Assembly: GCF_015767245.1 (NCBI RefSeq)
Contig: NZ_JADOTV010000019.1
Coordinates: 1-64,000 of the forward strand
DNA from: Aureivirga sp. CE67
GTDB taxonomy: Bacteria; Bacteroidota; Bacteroidia; Flavobacteriales; Flavobacteriaceae
Length of the DNA stretch: 64,000 nt
Direction of reading: 5' to 3'
Part shown: positions 51,186-61,036 of the stretch, piece after piece
Layout: each line of letters begins with the position of its first letter
Position numbering within the stretch: position 1 is the stretch's first letter
Made by a program: the position numbers and the translations under genes
Notes under the pieces: generated by a model
Seen by the model: the letters and a program-made list of their open reading frames with translations, nothing else
Database searches by the model: none
What the model was told of the DNA's origin: nothing

Positions 51186-54100
51186 ATGAAGTTAAATTTT
51201 TATTTTTTAAAAGCTTTTTTAAATAAAAAAGCTAAAAAATTAATACTCTTTTTAGTATTAATAATGAGCTTTAACAGTATAATAGCACAAGAAGGTTATA
51301 CTGTAACTTGGGATGAAGAAGTTGGTTGTCGAGATTATTTAATAAGAGAACAAGCAAGTAATCCTGACATTTCTATTCCTGATGATGATTGTATTTTTGT
51401 ATGTAGCAATAATTCTGTAATATATTCTGTTTCTGGTAATACCTCAAACATTTCTTCTGTAGCATGGGAAGTAACTGGTGGTGATATTCAAAATACTTCT
51501 GGTTTTAATGCGAATATTCTTTGGGGAGATACAGGTTTAGGATCTGTAAAAGCTATTATCACAAATAATGATGGCGAAATAGATACGCAAACTATTTGTA
51601 TTGTAAAAGCAATAAGTCCAAGAGCAGATTTTAAAATCGGTTCTGAATATAACGAAGATACTTATTTAATGTGTCTTGATAATGATTTATACTTCACAGA
51701 TTTATCTTCTGATAACAATAGCTCTCCTATTGTATCTTATCTCTGGGATTTTGGTGATGGTAATTTTTCAACAGAAGCAAATCCTGTTCATAATTATATT
51801 AACCCAGGAGAATACACTGTATTTTTAACAGTAACTAATAATTGTGGATGTTCAGACACCATTAAAAAACAAGTCTTTATTGAAGAAAAAAAAGCTTTTC
51901 CAATAGAGTGTCCGAGTATTGTATGTTTCAACGAAGTTGCTTCTTATAGTGTTCCAAATGATCTTTATAGCTATTGTAATGGGAATCTAGAATGGGAAGT
52001 TGTTGGAGGTACAGTTATTTTCAGTGAATTTACAATGGTAAACGTTCTTTGGAATGACGGAGTGAAACTACAAGAAAATGGAGGATTTGGTTTCGTAACT
52101 GTTAAAACTGGTAACTGTGATTCTATTTGTGAAGGAGATATTACTATAAAAGTTCCAGTTATTTTAGATAGAACAGATATTATAGGAGAAAATCAAATTT
52201 GTACAAATCAAAGTAATTTATACGAAATTCCACAATGGCCTACAACTGAAGTAACATGGAATGTAATTGGTAATGATTCTGGAACATCAATAATTCAAAC
52301 TGAGCAAAGAAACAGAATTTCATTTAAAGCATTAAATCCTGGTACTTATTCGCTTAGAGCTGATTACAAAAATACACTTGTAGGTTGTGATGGTTATGCA
52401 ACCATAACTATTGTAGTAAAGGACAATATTAGTATTATTGGAGAAGAAACTCTTTGTTTTACTCCTGGGCAAAGTACTGTAAGTAATTATGAAATTGAAG
52501 ATGCTGAAAATATTCAAAATAATGAAAATATAGTATGGTATTTAAAAAAACCAAATAATTCAACTCAGAATTTAGGAACTGGAACATCAAAAAATATTAC
52601 ATTCTCATCTCCTGGAGAATATATTATCAGTAATGGCGATGGAGTATGCGGAACCAATAGTTTTGTTGTAAATGTTTTAGCTCCAGAGTCTGCACCTAAT
52701 ATTAATAATAATTCTTTACCTGAGGATAATAAAATATGTTTCGATGTTTCTTATGAAATACAAAGTGCGAATGACGAAGAATTGTATTGGGCTATTGAAA
52801 ATGGAACTTTTATTGGACCTAATATTGGTACATCAGTTACTGTACAATTTACGGAATCTAGTTCAGGAGACTATACGGTAAGAGCATGGTCAAAAATGGA
52901 CACAGCTCCTTATTGTGATTCTGAATTAACTTCGATTTCTTTTACACCTGAAGTAGTAGATTTAGAAATAGAAGGAGAAATTGATGTTTGTAGTAGTACT
53001 TCTTATGAGTATACGAATTTAATCAATGGTACTAATTTAAGTTATGAGAATGGAGATATCTATACTTGGTCTTTAGAAAACAGTAATTTAGGAAATTTTG
53101 AAGATGGGAACACCAATTCTTCTGTGAATATTCTTTGGAATAATGTTTCAAGTACTGAAAATACTATTCTAAAATTAGAAGTTGAAAGATGTGGTGTTGT
53201 TTATGAATTTGAAAAAGAAATAACTATTTATCCTGGGCCAGAATTCGAAATTGTAAATATTTCTGACATTTGTGTAAATGAATCTAATTCTTTTCAAATA
53301 ACTGGAATATCAACAGGAAATATCGTTTGGGATTTTGGTAATGGAGATACTATAACTACTTCTACCCCAAATGTTCTTTATACCTACCCAGAAACAAATG
53401 GAGATAATACGGAATATACGATTTCTGTAACTGTTACGGATCCTGACAACTGTATAGGGACTACTACCAAAACTATGGATGTTTCGGTATTTGGAGCTCC
53501 AAAAGCTACTATTACTCCTTATGATAATCTTGTTGCTTGCGAAATTTCTGAGATCACAGATTATACTCTAACTGTGAATACAGAGCAAAATTTAGCAGAT
53601 ATTACAGAAATCGAATGGTATCATGATACCGATTCAGATTTTTCAAACGGTGGATACACTCTTTTAAGTAGTTCTACTTCAATTACAAGTGAAATCAATC
53701 AATTTGGTTTTTACTATTCTCGTCTTAAAAACAACAACGAATGTTGGTCTATCACAAATATTGTACATATCAAACAAAAATGTGATGATGAAGACGCTAG
53801 TGGTAGTTGTACAACTCATGATGGAGATATAGATATATCGCTTACAAAAGATGGTTGTAATCAGATTATTGCATCTGCATTGCCAATAGGATCTAATATG
53901 CCTATTACTACTTCATGGACTACAACTGCAACAAACGAACTGACACTTATCTCTAGTACACCAACTACAGCTATTTATCAAGCTAATACACCGGGTGTTC
54001 ATTCAATTTATAATGAAGCTATTTATGGTGGAACTCTATGTAATATTTCTTCATTTTCTCAGATTATCATTCCATACATTGCAGATTTAAAATATAGTGT

Positions 54101-56264
54101 AGAATGTGCACAAGATCAAAATGGATATCAAGTGACACTTTTCGATGCTTCGAATACGATGCCAAACGCAACGGATTTCACTTACCAATTTTTCGAGGTC
54201 AATAGTGGTACTTCTACTCCTATTACTCCTGTTAGTACTAATGCTGAACACTCTCTTGTTTTACAACCTGGAACACATACTTTTGAAATTGAAATCATTG
54301 GTTCTTTTGATGGAGTTGTGCAAGCTCCTTGTAGAGCATCAGTAGTAGTAAATTTACCTGAATTACCAAATGCTAATTTTGATATTAGTTCTACTGAAGT
54401 ATGCGAAAATGACCCTGTTTCTATTACTTTAGAAGGATCTATAGACCCTGAAAGCACTTACTTATGGATATTACCTAATGGAGAAGAGAACTCTGCAACT
54501 GTACCTACTATTTCTACTACAGGAACGTATGGTCCAAAACAAATTTCTCTTACAGTAACCAACAAATACGGATGTACATCTACTTTTTCTAAAGGAATTG
54601 TTATCAATAAAAATAATCTGGATGGATCTGTAAAAGCAAGCCCTGATATAGCCTGTAAAGGAGAAAATATCATCTTACAATATGAAGAAGATCTTGATAC
54701 GGATACACCTACAAATTATTATTGGATGTACAATGGAGAGCAAATAGCAGAAACAACGGATCCATTTCTTGGAGACATTCCAGAAGAAGAAGGAATCGTG
54801 ACAAAATCAGGATATTATTGGGTAAAAGTAAGCGATGATAGCTCTACATGTACAACTTCTATTTCTGAAGGTACTAATATTTCCTTTAGCAATAGTCCTT
54901 CTGTTCGTATTCAAGGAAAACCAGCAATTTGTGAAGATGAAGACATCACTTTAAAAGCTTCGGTTCAAGGAGATAATTATTTATTCATTTGGTCAAAAAA
55001 TGGTACTCAAATAAGCACAAATCCAGAAATAGAACTTAACAATCTAAATCCTGGAACTTACAATTACCAACTAGAAACAAAAATCCCTGACGGAAATGGA
55101 GGTTATTGTACACAATATGATACACATTCACTTACTGTTGTTCCTCTACCTAGCCCAATGCAGTTAAATTTCTCAGTAGTGAAATGTGAGAATCCTTATA
55201 CAGTTAAAATTGTTGCTTCAGGAGATGATAATGGATTTTATACTTGGAGTAATGGGATGACAGGAAACGAAATCCAAGTGCATGAAGGTGGCGTATATCA
55301 GGTTCGATTTAAAAACTTCACAGGATGCGAAATTACAGAAGAAATAGATATTCCTCATAGTATTGAATCCTATTCTTGGATTGTTCCACAAGGTTGTTAT
55401 GATATGTGCGGAGTAAGAGGAAATACTCCTGGTGATCCATATTTAGTTGGCCCAACAGACACATTCGAATCTTGGAAGTGGATTACAAATAATGGTTCAC
55501 CTGCAGGAGGAGAAGGATTCCCAGAGGATATAAATATAAATCAATCAGGAAACTATGGTCTTTATTTAGAAAATAATGATTGCCAAGAAACTATAGAAGG
55601 TCCATCTATAAATTTAGAACCTTGCAAATGTGATTTACGCATCTCTACTTCAAATTATGCAGAAAGTTCGTATTATGAAGGGTACTGCAGTTATAATATT
55701 AATATTGGAATCCCTAATGATTTTAATGAACCTATGTCTGTAACACTACAAACAGAAGTAGAAGGAGTAACAATAATACCTAGTAGCTTTTATATAAATG
55801 GAAATTCTACATTGAATTCATCTTATTCAATATATGTAAATGCAGATACACCTATAAGTGAAATCAATATTCTATATGAATCTACTGTGTTTATAATTCC
55901 AGAACCAGAAATTTGTATAGTACAAAAAGAAATCATATTAGGAGAGTGTGTTGCTGAAGCTAGAAAAAGTTCAGAATCAAGTAGTACTGTTCTAAATCAA
56001 GAAGAAACATTAAATAATATTTCTATTGCTCCAAATCCTGCACAAGATTTTGTGAACATTCATTTCGAATTCGCTAATTCTAACTATTCTCAAAAATCTA
56101 TAGAGATTTATAATATGCAAGGACAATTAATTTCGAACAGAAAACTAGATATTAAAAATGGAACGATTCAACTTGATGTGTCTCCATATCAATCTGGTCT
56201 ATATTTAGTTCTTCTTAAAGAAAACGAACGTATTTTAAAACGAGAAAAACTAAAAATTAATTAA
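51186..56264 (+). CDS. Giant PKD/Ig-like surface protein with T9SS type A sorting domain
   Basis: A 1692-residue secreted protein. The signal peptide is extended (about 1-35: charged start, then 'ILFLVLIMSFNSIIAQ'). It is made of many Ig/PKD-type beta-sandwiches; clear PKD cores are 'SYLWDFGDGNFSTEANPVHNYINPGEYTVFLTVTN' (about 183-217) and 'IVWDFGNGDTITTSTPNVLYTYPE' (about 714-737). Many Cys occur in pairs and probably form disulphides. The C-terminus is a type A sorting domain from 'IAPNPAQDFVNIHFEF'. T9SS exports such adhesin-like proteins to the cell surface. No catalytic domain was seen. Confidence 0.85.
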   Translation: MKLNFYFLKAFLNKKAKKLILFLVLIMSFNSIIAQEGYTVTWDEEVGCRDYLIREQASNPDISIPDDDCIFVCSNNSVIYSVSGNTSNISSVAWEVTGGDIQNTSGFNANILWGDTGLGSVKAIITNNDGEIDTQTICIVKAISPRADFKIGSEYNEDTYLMCLDNDLYFTDLSSDNNSSPIVSYLWDFGDGNFSTEANPVHNYINPGEYTVFLTVTNNCGCSDTIKKQVFIEEKKAFPIECPSIVCFNEVASYSVPNDLYSYCNGNLEWEVVGGTVIFSEFTMVNVLWNDGVKLQENGGFGFVTVKTGNCDSICEGDITIKVPVILDRTDIIGENQICTNQSNLYEIPQWPTTEVTWNVIGNDSGTSIIQTEQRNRISFKALNPGTYSLRADYKNTLVGCDGYATITIVVKDNISIIGEETLCFTPGQSTVSNYEIEDAENIQNNENIVWYLKKPNNSTQNLGTGTSKNITFSSPGEYIISNGDGVCGTNSFVVNVLAPESAPNINNNSLPEDNKICFDVSYEIQSANDEELYWAIENGTFIGPNIGTSVTVQFTESSSGDYTVRAWSKMDTAPYCDSELTSISFTPEVVDLEIEGEIDVCSSTSYEYTNLINGTNLSYENGDIYTWSLENSNLGNFEDGNTNSSVNILWNNVSSTENTILKLEVERCGVVYEFEKEITIYPGPEFEIVNISDICVNESNSFQITGISTGNIVWDFGNGDTITTSTPNVLYTYPETNGDNTEYTISVTVTDPDNCIGTTTKTMDVSVFGAPKATITPYDNLVACEISEITDYTLTVNTEQNLADITEIEWYHDTDSDFSNGGYTLLSSSTSITSEINQFGFYYSRLKNNNECWSITNIVHIKQKCDDEDASGSCTTHDGDIDISLTKDGCNQIIASALPIGSNMPITTSWTTTATNELTLISSTPTTAIYQANTPGVHSIYNEAIYGGTLCNISSFSQIIIPYIADLKYSVECAQDQNGYQVTLFDASNTMPNATDFTYQFFEVNSGTSTPITPVSTNAEHSLVLQPGTHTFEIEIIGSFDGVVQAPCRASVVVNLPELPNANFDISSTEVCENDPVSITLEGSIDPESTYLWILPNGEENSATVPTISTTGTYGPKQISLTVTNKYGCTSTFSKGIVINKNNLDGSVKASPDIACKGENIILQYEEDLDTDTPTNYYWMYNGEQIAETTDPFLGDIPEEEGIVTKSGYYWVKVSDDSSTCTTSISEGTNISFSNSPSVRIQGKPAICEDEDITLKASVQGDNYLFIWSKNGTQISTNPEIELNNLNPGTYNYQLETKIPDGNGGYCTQYDTHSLTVVPLPSPMQLNFSVVKCENPYTVKIVASGDDNGFYTWSNGMTGNEIQVHEGGVYQVRFKNFTGCEITEEIDIPHSIESYSWIVPQGCYDMCGVRGNTPGDPYLVGPTDTFESWKWITNNGSPAGGEGFPEDININQSGNYGLYLENNDCQETIEGPSINLEPCKCDLRISTSNYAESSYYEGYCSYNINIGIPNDFNEPMSVTLQTEVEGVTIIPSSFYINGNSTLNSSYSIYVNADTPISEINILYESTVFIIPEPEICIVQKEIILGECVAEARKSSESSSTVLNQEETLNNISIAPNPAQDFVNIHFEFANSNYSQKSIEIYNMQGQLISNRKLDIKNGTIQLDVSPYQSGLYLVLLKENERILKREKLKIN

Positions 56265-56276
56265 ACACTACTTAAT

Positions 56277-56317
56277 CCCCCTCCTTTTAAAGGAGGGGCT
56301 AGGGGTGGTTAAAAAAC
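56277..56317. repeat. Palindromic repeat, 'CCTCCTTTTAAAGGAGG' type
   Basis: CCCCTCCTTTTAAAGGAGGG continuing GCTAGGGGTGGTTAAAAAAC. Translates as TPSPSFKRRG in one frame. The same unit recurs at 56539, 58604 and 58777. Confidence 0.85.
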
Positions 56318-56334
56318 ATCTCAAAATAAAATTT

Positions 56335-56365
56335 CCCCTCTTGAGAGGGGTTAGGGGTGTGTTTT
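56335..56365. repeat. Palindromic 'NPSQEG' repeat
   Basis: CCCCTCTTGAGAGGGGTTAG then GGGTGTGTTTT; identical centre to 14670-14702. Confidence 0.85.
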
Positions 56366-56391
56366 AGATAAAAAAACACACAATAAAATTT

Positions 56392-56420
56392 CCCCTCTCG
56401 AGAGGGGCTAGGGGTGTGTT
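56392..56420. repeat. Palindromic 'NPSQEG' repeat
   Basis: CCCCTCTCGAGAGGGGCTAG then GGGTGTGTT, a variant with centre TCGA. Confidence 0.85.
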
Positions 56421-56437
56421 AAAACAATTCCTCATAT

Positions 56438-56476
56438 AAAAAAAGTAGTATAAAATTAATTTTATACTACTTTTTT
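56438..56476. terminator. Long palindromic terminator
   Basis: AAAAAAGTAGTATAAAAT and ATTTTATACTACTTTTTT are perfect complements with almost no loop. It follows three palindromic repeats and precedes the tandem T9SS genes. Confidence 0.8.
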
Positions 56477-56538
56477 GTAAATTAAACAGCGGAAATAATA
56501 AACAAAATCAAAAAAATTAACAAAACACCAACACTCTT

Positions 56539-56583
56539 AATCCCTCTCCTTTTAAAGGAGGGGCTAGGGGTGGTTAAAAAACA
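56539..56583. repeat. Palindromic repeat directly upstream of first tandem T9SS gene
   Basis: Same unit as 56277-56317, ending 8 bases before the ATG at 56591. An identical arrangement precedes the second copy. Confidence 0.8.
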
Positions 56584-56590
56584 TCTCACA

Positions 56591-58597
56591 ATGAAAAAAA
56601 CTACACTACAAAAATTACTTTTACTATGTTTCCTAATCTTTTCTATAAAACAAATCTCCGCACAAGAATTACAATGGGCCAAAAGAGCTGGAGGTGATTC
56701 TCAACTAGATTGGGAATGGGAACGAATACGATTTATGGGAACAGATGCGCAAGGAAATGTATATGTTGCAGGACCAATCTCTGAAAATGGAACAGATGTA
56801 GACGGTGTGGAACACGAAAACCATGGTACTCTTTCTGCTGCTACAGCAGACGTGATGCTAGCTAGTTTTGATTGCGAAGGGAACCATCGATGGTCTAAAC
56901 TTATGGGAGGATATAGAACAGACAAAGTATCTGGTCTACAGGTAGATGACGAAGGAAATTCCTATATCACTGTAAAGCTTGTAACAGGAGATCAAGCTGT
57001 AGAAGGAGGTTTATATATAGATGGTCCAGAAGAAACCATCCCATTTGACAGTAGTGATACTGTTGGAAAACAATCTATTTTTATTATAAAACATGATACG
57101 AACGGAAACCTTCTTTGGTACAAAAGCCCACAACCTGAAGACATTAATAGATCACAAGCTTATAGTGGATCTGGTACACGAGGGTTATTTTTAGATGAAG
57201 AAAATCAAAAATTATATTGGATTGCAAATTTCAAAGGTGTGGGAGGACCTTTACAAATCAATGAAGATATACAAGTAGATGAAGATGAAACAAAGTTTTT
57301 TATTATGGAATTTGACACAGATGGAAACTATCATACAGCAAACTCTATAGATATGACATCAAGTCCTGATACAAGTGTTACTGAAACTAAATTTATCAGA
57401 AATAAAGAAACAGGTAATATTTATGTAGGTGGATATGCAGGATATGCGAATAATCCTGTTTTTATTGGGGAAGAAGAAATTATGGAAAATTTGTACGTAG
57501 CTGCTTTCAGTCCGACAGGAGATGTGCTTTGGTGCAAACAAAGTGCTAATGAAGGGGATATTAAATGGTCTCAAATTCATGACATTGCTATAGACTATGA
57601 AGAAGAGGAACAATTTATTTATCTAGCAGGGCATTGGGTAGATGACCTTGAATTTTTAGGGTACATCTTTGAAGAAAACGAAGAAGTAGTCAAACCAGAA
57701 AAAATGCTGTTTATAAAACTAGATACGGATGGAAATAGCATTTGGTCTAGAACCTTATATTCTGAATCTGTTTTTGTAAATTATTATACCGCAATTGGTT
57801 TTTTTGGTAATAAAGTAGCTATTGGAGGTGCTTATAAAGTAGTGAAAGAAGAAGATGGAACAATTATTCATGATAAAGAAAACAATGGTATTGACCTTGG
57901 TGTCTTAGTATTTGACAAAGAAGATGCAAGCTATATTTCTAGTGATTTTGCAAATAATACTGCTAGCGGAATTAGTAGAATTGAAACTATTGCTCCAGAC
58001 AAAAAAGGTAATTTCTATCTTGGAGGATATATGGCAAATGAAATTGAATTAAATGGAGAAACTATTAGCACTTCAGGTACTGAAAAAGATTTAATTCTTG
58101 TAAAATACGGACATGAAAACTGTGATTGTGATACGCCAATTGCTACGTTTGAAAGTACAAAAGACGAAGAACAAACCTATACTTTTAACTATACAGGTCT
58201 AGAAGATTATGATACTATATCTTGGGATTTTGGAGATGGAAATACCAGTAATCAAAACAATCCAACACATACTTTTCAACAAGATGGAGAATATACGGTT
58301 TGTGTTACTACATCCAATGATTGTGGACAAGACACTAAATGTAGGACTATAAACACTACTATTTCAACGCAAGAGTTTGTAAAAAATAATTTTAGCTTCT
58401 ACCCTAACCCTGCTAAAAATCAATTATTTTTCAAAGGAATTCATACGAAAACTCCTTACACAATACATAATGCGATTGGACAAGAAATTCAAAAAGGAAA
58501 CATTGAAAACAATCAAGCTTTAGATATTTCAAATCTTCCTACAGGTACCTATTTCATTCAAATTAATAATTCTAGTAAAATATTTTATAAAAATTAG
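56591..58597 (+). CDS. PKD-domain T9SS protein, tandem copy 1
   Basis: A 668-residue secreted protein. Signal peptide about 1-24 (ending ISAQ). Residues about 25-520 contain beta-propeller-like units of SBBP/'GNVYVAG' type ('GTDAQGNVYVAGPIS', 'DDEGNSYITVKL', 'KETGNIYVGGYAG', 'KKGNFYLGGYM'), then one PKD domain ('YDTISWDFGDGNTSNQNNPTHTFQQDGEYTVCVTTSNDCG', about 540-580) and a type A sorting domain from 'FYPNPAKNQLFFKG'. It is nearly identical to the next gene. The ATG at 56591 is used, because the longer frame begins in a palindromic repeat. Confidence 0.85.
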   Translation: MKKTTLQKLLLLCFLIFSIKQISAQELQWAKRAGGDSQLDWEWERIRFMGTDAQGNVYVAGPISENGTDVDGVEHENHGTLSAATADVMLASFDCEGNHRWSKLMGGYRTDKVSGLQVDDEGNSYITVKLVTGDQAVEGGLYIDGPEETIPFDSSDTVGKQSIFIIKHDTNGNLLWYKSPQPEDINRSQAYSGSGTRGLFLDEENQKLYWIANFKGVGGPLQINEDIQVDEDETKFFIMEFDTDGNYHTANSIDMTSSPDTSVTETKFIRNKETGNIYVGGYAGYANNPVFIGEEEIMENLYVAAFSPTGDVLWCKQSANEGDIKWSQIHDIAIDYEEEEQFIYLAGHWVDDLEFLGYIFEENEEVVKPEKMLFIKLDTDGNSIWSRTLYSESVFVNYYTAIGFFGNKVAIGGAYKVVKEEDGTIIHDKENNGIDLGVLVFDKEDASYISSDFANNTASGISRIETIAPDKKGNFYLGGYMANEIELNGETISTSGTEKDLILVKYGHENCDCDTPIATFESTKDEEQTYTFNYTGLEDYDTISWDFGDGNTSNQNNPTHTFQQDGEYTVCVTTSNDCGQDTKCRTINTTISTQEFVKNNFSFYPNPAKNQLFFKGIHTKTPYTIHNAIGQEIQKGNIENNQALDISNLPTGTYFIQINNSSKIFYKN

Positions 58598-58603
58598 CCA
58601 CAA

Positions 58604-58646
58604 TCTCCCCTCCTTTTAAAGGAGGGGCTAGGGGTGGTTAAAAAAC
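58604..58646. repeat. Palindromic repeat after first tandem T9SS gene
   Basis: CTCCCCTCCTTTTAAAGGAG continuing GGGCTAGGGGTGGTTAAAAAAC; same unit as 56539. Confidence 0.8.
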
Positions 58647-58688
58647 TATATTTCACATCATTAACCTTAAACAAAAATTAAAAACATA

Positions 58689-58723
58689 AAAAAACACACC
58701 CCTAACCCCTCTCGAGAGGGGAA
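58689..58723. repeat. Palindromic 'NPSQEG' repeat, reverse orientation
   Basis: AAAAAACACACCCCTAACCC then CTCTCGAGAGGGG, the complement of 56392-56420. It is followed at 58737-58770 by a separate 13-bp stem hairpin TCTCTTTTGAGA/TCTCAAAAGAGA. Confidence 0.8.
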
Positions 58724-58776
58724 TAAAATCAAACCCTTCTCTTTTGAGAGCTCTGTTCTCAAAAGAGAAAAAAAAT

Positions 58777-58819
58777 CCCCTCCTTTTAAAGGAAGGGCTA
58801 AGGGTGGTTAAAAAACATC
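58777..58819. repeat. Palindromic repeat directly upstream of second tandem T9SS gene
   Basis: TCCCCTCCTTTTAAAGGAAG continuing GGCTAAGGGTGGTTAAAAAAC; it has two changes from the 56539 copy and keeps the same distance to the ATG. Confidence 0.8.
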
Positions 58820-58824
58820 TCACA

Positions 58825-60831
58825 ATGAAAAAAACTACACTACAAAAATTACTTTTACTATGTTTCCTAATTTTTTCTACAAAACAATTCTCCGCACAAG
58901 AATTACAATGGGCCAAAAGAGCTGGAGGTGATTCTCAACTAGACTGGAAATGGGAACGAATACGATTTATAGGAACAGATGCGCAAGGAAATGTATATGT
59001 TACAGGACCAATCTCTGAAAATGGAACAGATGTAGACGGTGTGGAACATAATAACCATGGAAGTCTTTCTGCTGCGACAGCAGACGTGATGCTAGCTAGT
59101 TTTGATTGCGAAGGAAACCATCGATGGTCTAAACTTATGGGAGGATATAGAACAGACAAAGTATCTGGTCTACAAGTAGATGCTGAAGGAAATTCCTATA
59201 TCACTGTAAGACTTGTAACAGGAGATCAAGCAGTAGAAGGAGGTATATATATAGATGGTCCAGAAGAAACTATCCCATTTGACAGTAGTGATACTGTTGG
59301 AAAACAATCTATTTTTATTATAAAACATGATACGAACGGAAACCTTCTTTGGTACAAAAGCCCACAACCTGAAGACATTAATAGATCACAAGCTTATAGT
59401 GGATCTGGTACACGAGGGTTATTTTTAGATGAAGAAAATCAAAAATTATATTGGATTGCAAATTTCAAAGGTGTGGGAGGACCTTTACAAATCAATGAAG
59501 ATATACAAGTAGATGAAGATGAAACAAAGTTTTTTATTATGGAATATGACACAGATGGAAACTATCATACAGCAAACTCTATAGATATGACATCAAGTCC
59601 TGATACAAGTGTTACTGAAACTAAATTTATCAGAAATAAAGAAACAGGTAATATTTATGTAGGTGGATATGCAGGATATGCGAATAATCCTGTTTTTATT
59701 GGAGAAGAAGAAATTATGGAAAATTTATATCTAGCTGCTTTCAGTCCGACAGGAGATGTACTTTGGTGCAAACAAAGTGCGAATGAAGGGGATATTAAAT
59801 GGTCTCAAATTCATGACATTGCTATAGACTATGAAGAAGATGAACAATTTATTTATCTAGCAGGGCATTGGGTAGATGACCTTGAATTTTTAGGGTACAC
59901 CTTTGAAGAAAACGAAGAAGTAGTTAAACCAGAAAAAATGCTTTTTATAAAACTAGATACAGATGGAAATAGTATTTGGTCTAGAACCTTATATTGTGAG
60001 TCTGCTTTTTGGAATACCTACAATGCAATCGGTTTTTCTGGTAATAAAGTAGCTATTGGAGGAACTTACAAGGTGGTAAAAGAAGCTGACGGAACAATTA
60101 TTCATGATAAAGAGGATAATGGAGGAAATCTAGGTATCTTAGTATTTGACAAAGAAGATGCAAGTTATATTTCTAGTGATTTTGCAGATAATACTGCTGG
60201 TGGGATTAGTAGAATTGAAACTATTGCTCCAGACAAAAAAGGTAATTTCTACCTTGGTGGAAATATTGAAAATCAAATTGAATTAAATGGAGAAACTATT
60301 AGTACTTCAGGTTCTGGAAAAGATTTAATTCTTGTAAAATACGGGCATGAAAACTGTGATTGTGATACGCCAATTGCTACGTTTGAAAGCACAAAAGACG
60401 AAGAACAAACCTATACTTTTAACTATACAGGCCTAGAAGATTATGATACTATTTCTTGGGATTTTGGTGATGGAAATACCAGTAATCAAAACAATCCAAC
60501 ACACACTTTTCAACAAGATGGAGAATATACGGTTTGTGTTACTACATCCAATGATTGTGGGCAAGACACAAAATGTAGGACTATAAACACTACTATTTCA
60601 ACGCAAGAGTTTGTAAAAAATAATTTTAGCTTCTACCCTAACCCTGCTAAAAATCAATTATTTTTCAAAGGAATTCATACAAAAACTCCTTACACAATAC
60701 ACAACGCTCTCGGACAAAAAATTCAAAAAGGAAACATTGAAAGCAACCAAGCTATTGATATTTCAAATCTTCCTACAGGTACCTATTTCATTCAAATTAA
60801 TAATTCTAGTAAAATATTTTATAAAAACTAG
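58825..60831 (+). CDS. PKD-domain T9SS protein, tandem copy 2
   Basis: A 668-residue near-identical copy of the 56591 gene, with the same signal peptide, propeller-like units, PKD domain and type A sorting domain. Differences cluster at about residues 395-450 ('CESAFWNTYNAIGFSGNKVAIGGTYKVVKEADG' against 'SESVFVNYYTAIGFFGNKVAIGGAYKVVKEEDG') and at about 490; most other sequence, including silent positions, is unchanged, so the duplication is recent or kept similar by gene conversion. A longer upstream frame runs through repeats and is rejected as the start. Confidence 0.85.
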   Translation: MKKTTLQKLLLLCFLIFSTKQFSAQELQWAKRAGGDSQLDWKWERIRFIGTDAQGNVYVTGPISENGTDVDGVEHNNHGSLSAATADVMLASFDCEGNHRWSKLMGGYRTDKVSGLQVDAEGNSYITVRLVTGDQAVEGGIYIDGPEETIPFDSSDTVGKQSIFIIKHDTNGNLLWYKSPQPEDINRSQAYSGSGTRGLFLDEENQKLYWIANFKGVGGPLQINEDIQVDEDETKFFIMEYDTDGNYHTANSIDMTSSPDTSVTETKFIRNKETGNIYVGGYAGYANNPVFIGEEEIMENLYLAAFSPTGDVLWCKQSANEGDIKWSQIHDIAIDYEEDEQFIYLAGHWVDDLEFLGYTFEENEEVVKPEKMLFIKLDTDGNSIWSRTLYCESAFWNTYNAIGFSGNKVAIGGTYKVVKEADGTIIHDKEDNGGNLGILVFDKEDASYISSDFADNTAGGISRIETIAPDKKGNFYLGGNIENQIELNGETISTSGSGKDLILVKYGHENCDCDTPIATFESTKDEEQTYTFNYTGLEDYDTISWDFGDGNTSNQNNPTHTFQQDGEYTVCVTTSNDCGQDTKCRTINTTISTQEFVKNNFSFYPNPAKNQLFFKGIHTKTPYTIHNALGQKIQKGNIESNQAIDISNLPTGTYFIQINNSSKIFYKN

Positions 60832-60833
60832 CT

Positions 60834-60975
60834 TCGACTACGCTCAGCTACCGAATTTCAACTACGCTCCAACTCTCCCCTCTTGAGAGATGTATTAAAA
60901 CCTTTAAAATAGTGCCTTCGAGAACCTCGGGCACCTTTGAGAGTAAAAATACTGAATTCATATAAGCTTTTTAAC
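60834..60975. repeat. Dispersed-repeat cluster after the tandem genes
   Basis: Contains two near copies of TTC(G/A)ACTACGCTC (60835 and 60858 region), a truncated 'CTCCCCTCTTGAGAG' unit (about 60876-60891) and the GC-rich palindrome AGTGCCTTCGAGAACCTCGG at 60911-60936, the inverted counterpart of 17364-17388. Confidence 0.65.
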
Positions 60976-61011
60976 TCAAAAAAAGACCTTTGATTTCTCA
61001 AAGGTCTTTTC
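60976..61011. terminator. Bidirectional terminator
   Basis: AAAAAAAGACCTTTGA and TCAAAGGTCTTTT enclose a short loop between the plus-strand T9SS gene and the minus-strand gene at 61037. Confidence 0.85.
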
Positions 61012-61036
61012 TATATATTTATTTAAAAATGTTTAT

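Noticed and set aside
56277-58819. CRISPR array
   Set aside because: The repeated palindromic units are irregularly spaced, vary in orientation and type, and do not alternate with uniform spacers; no cas gene is present.
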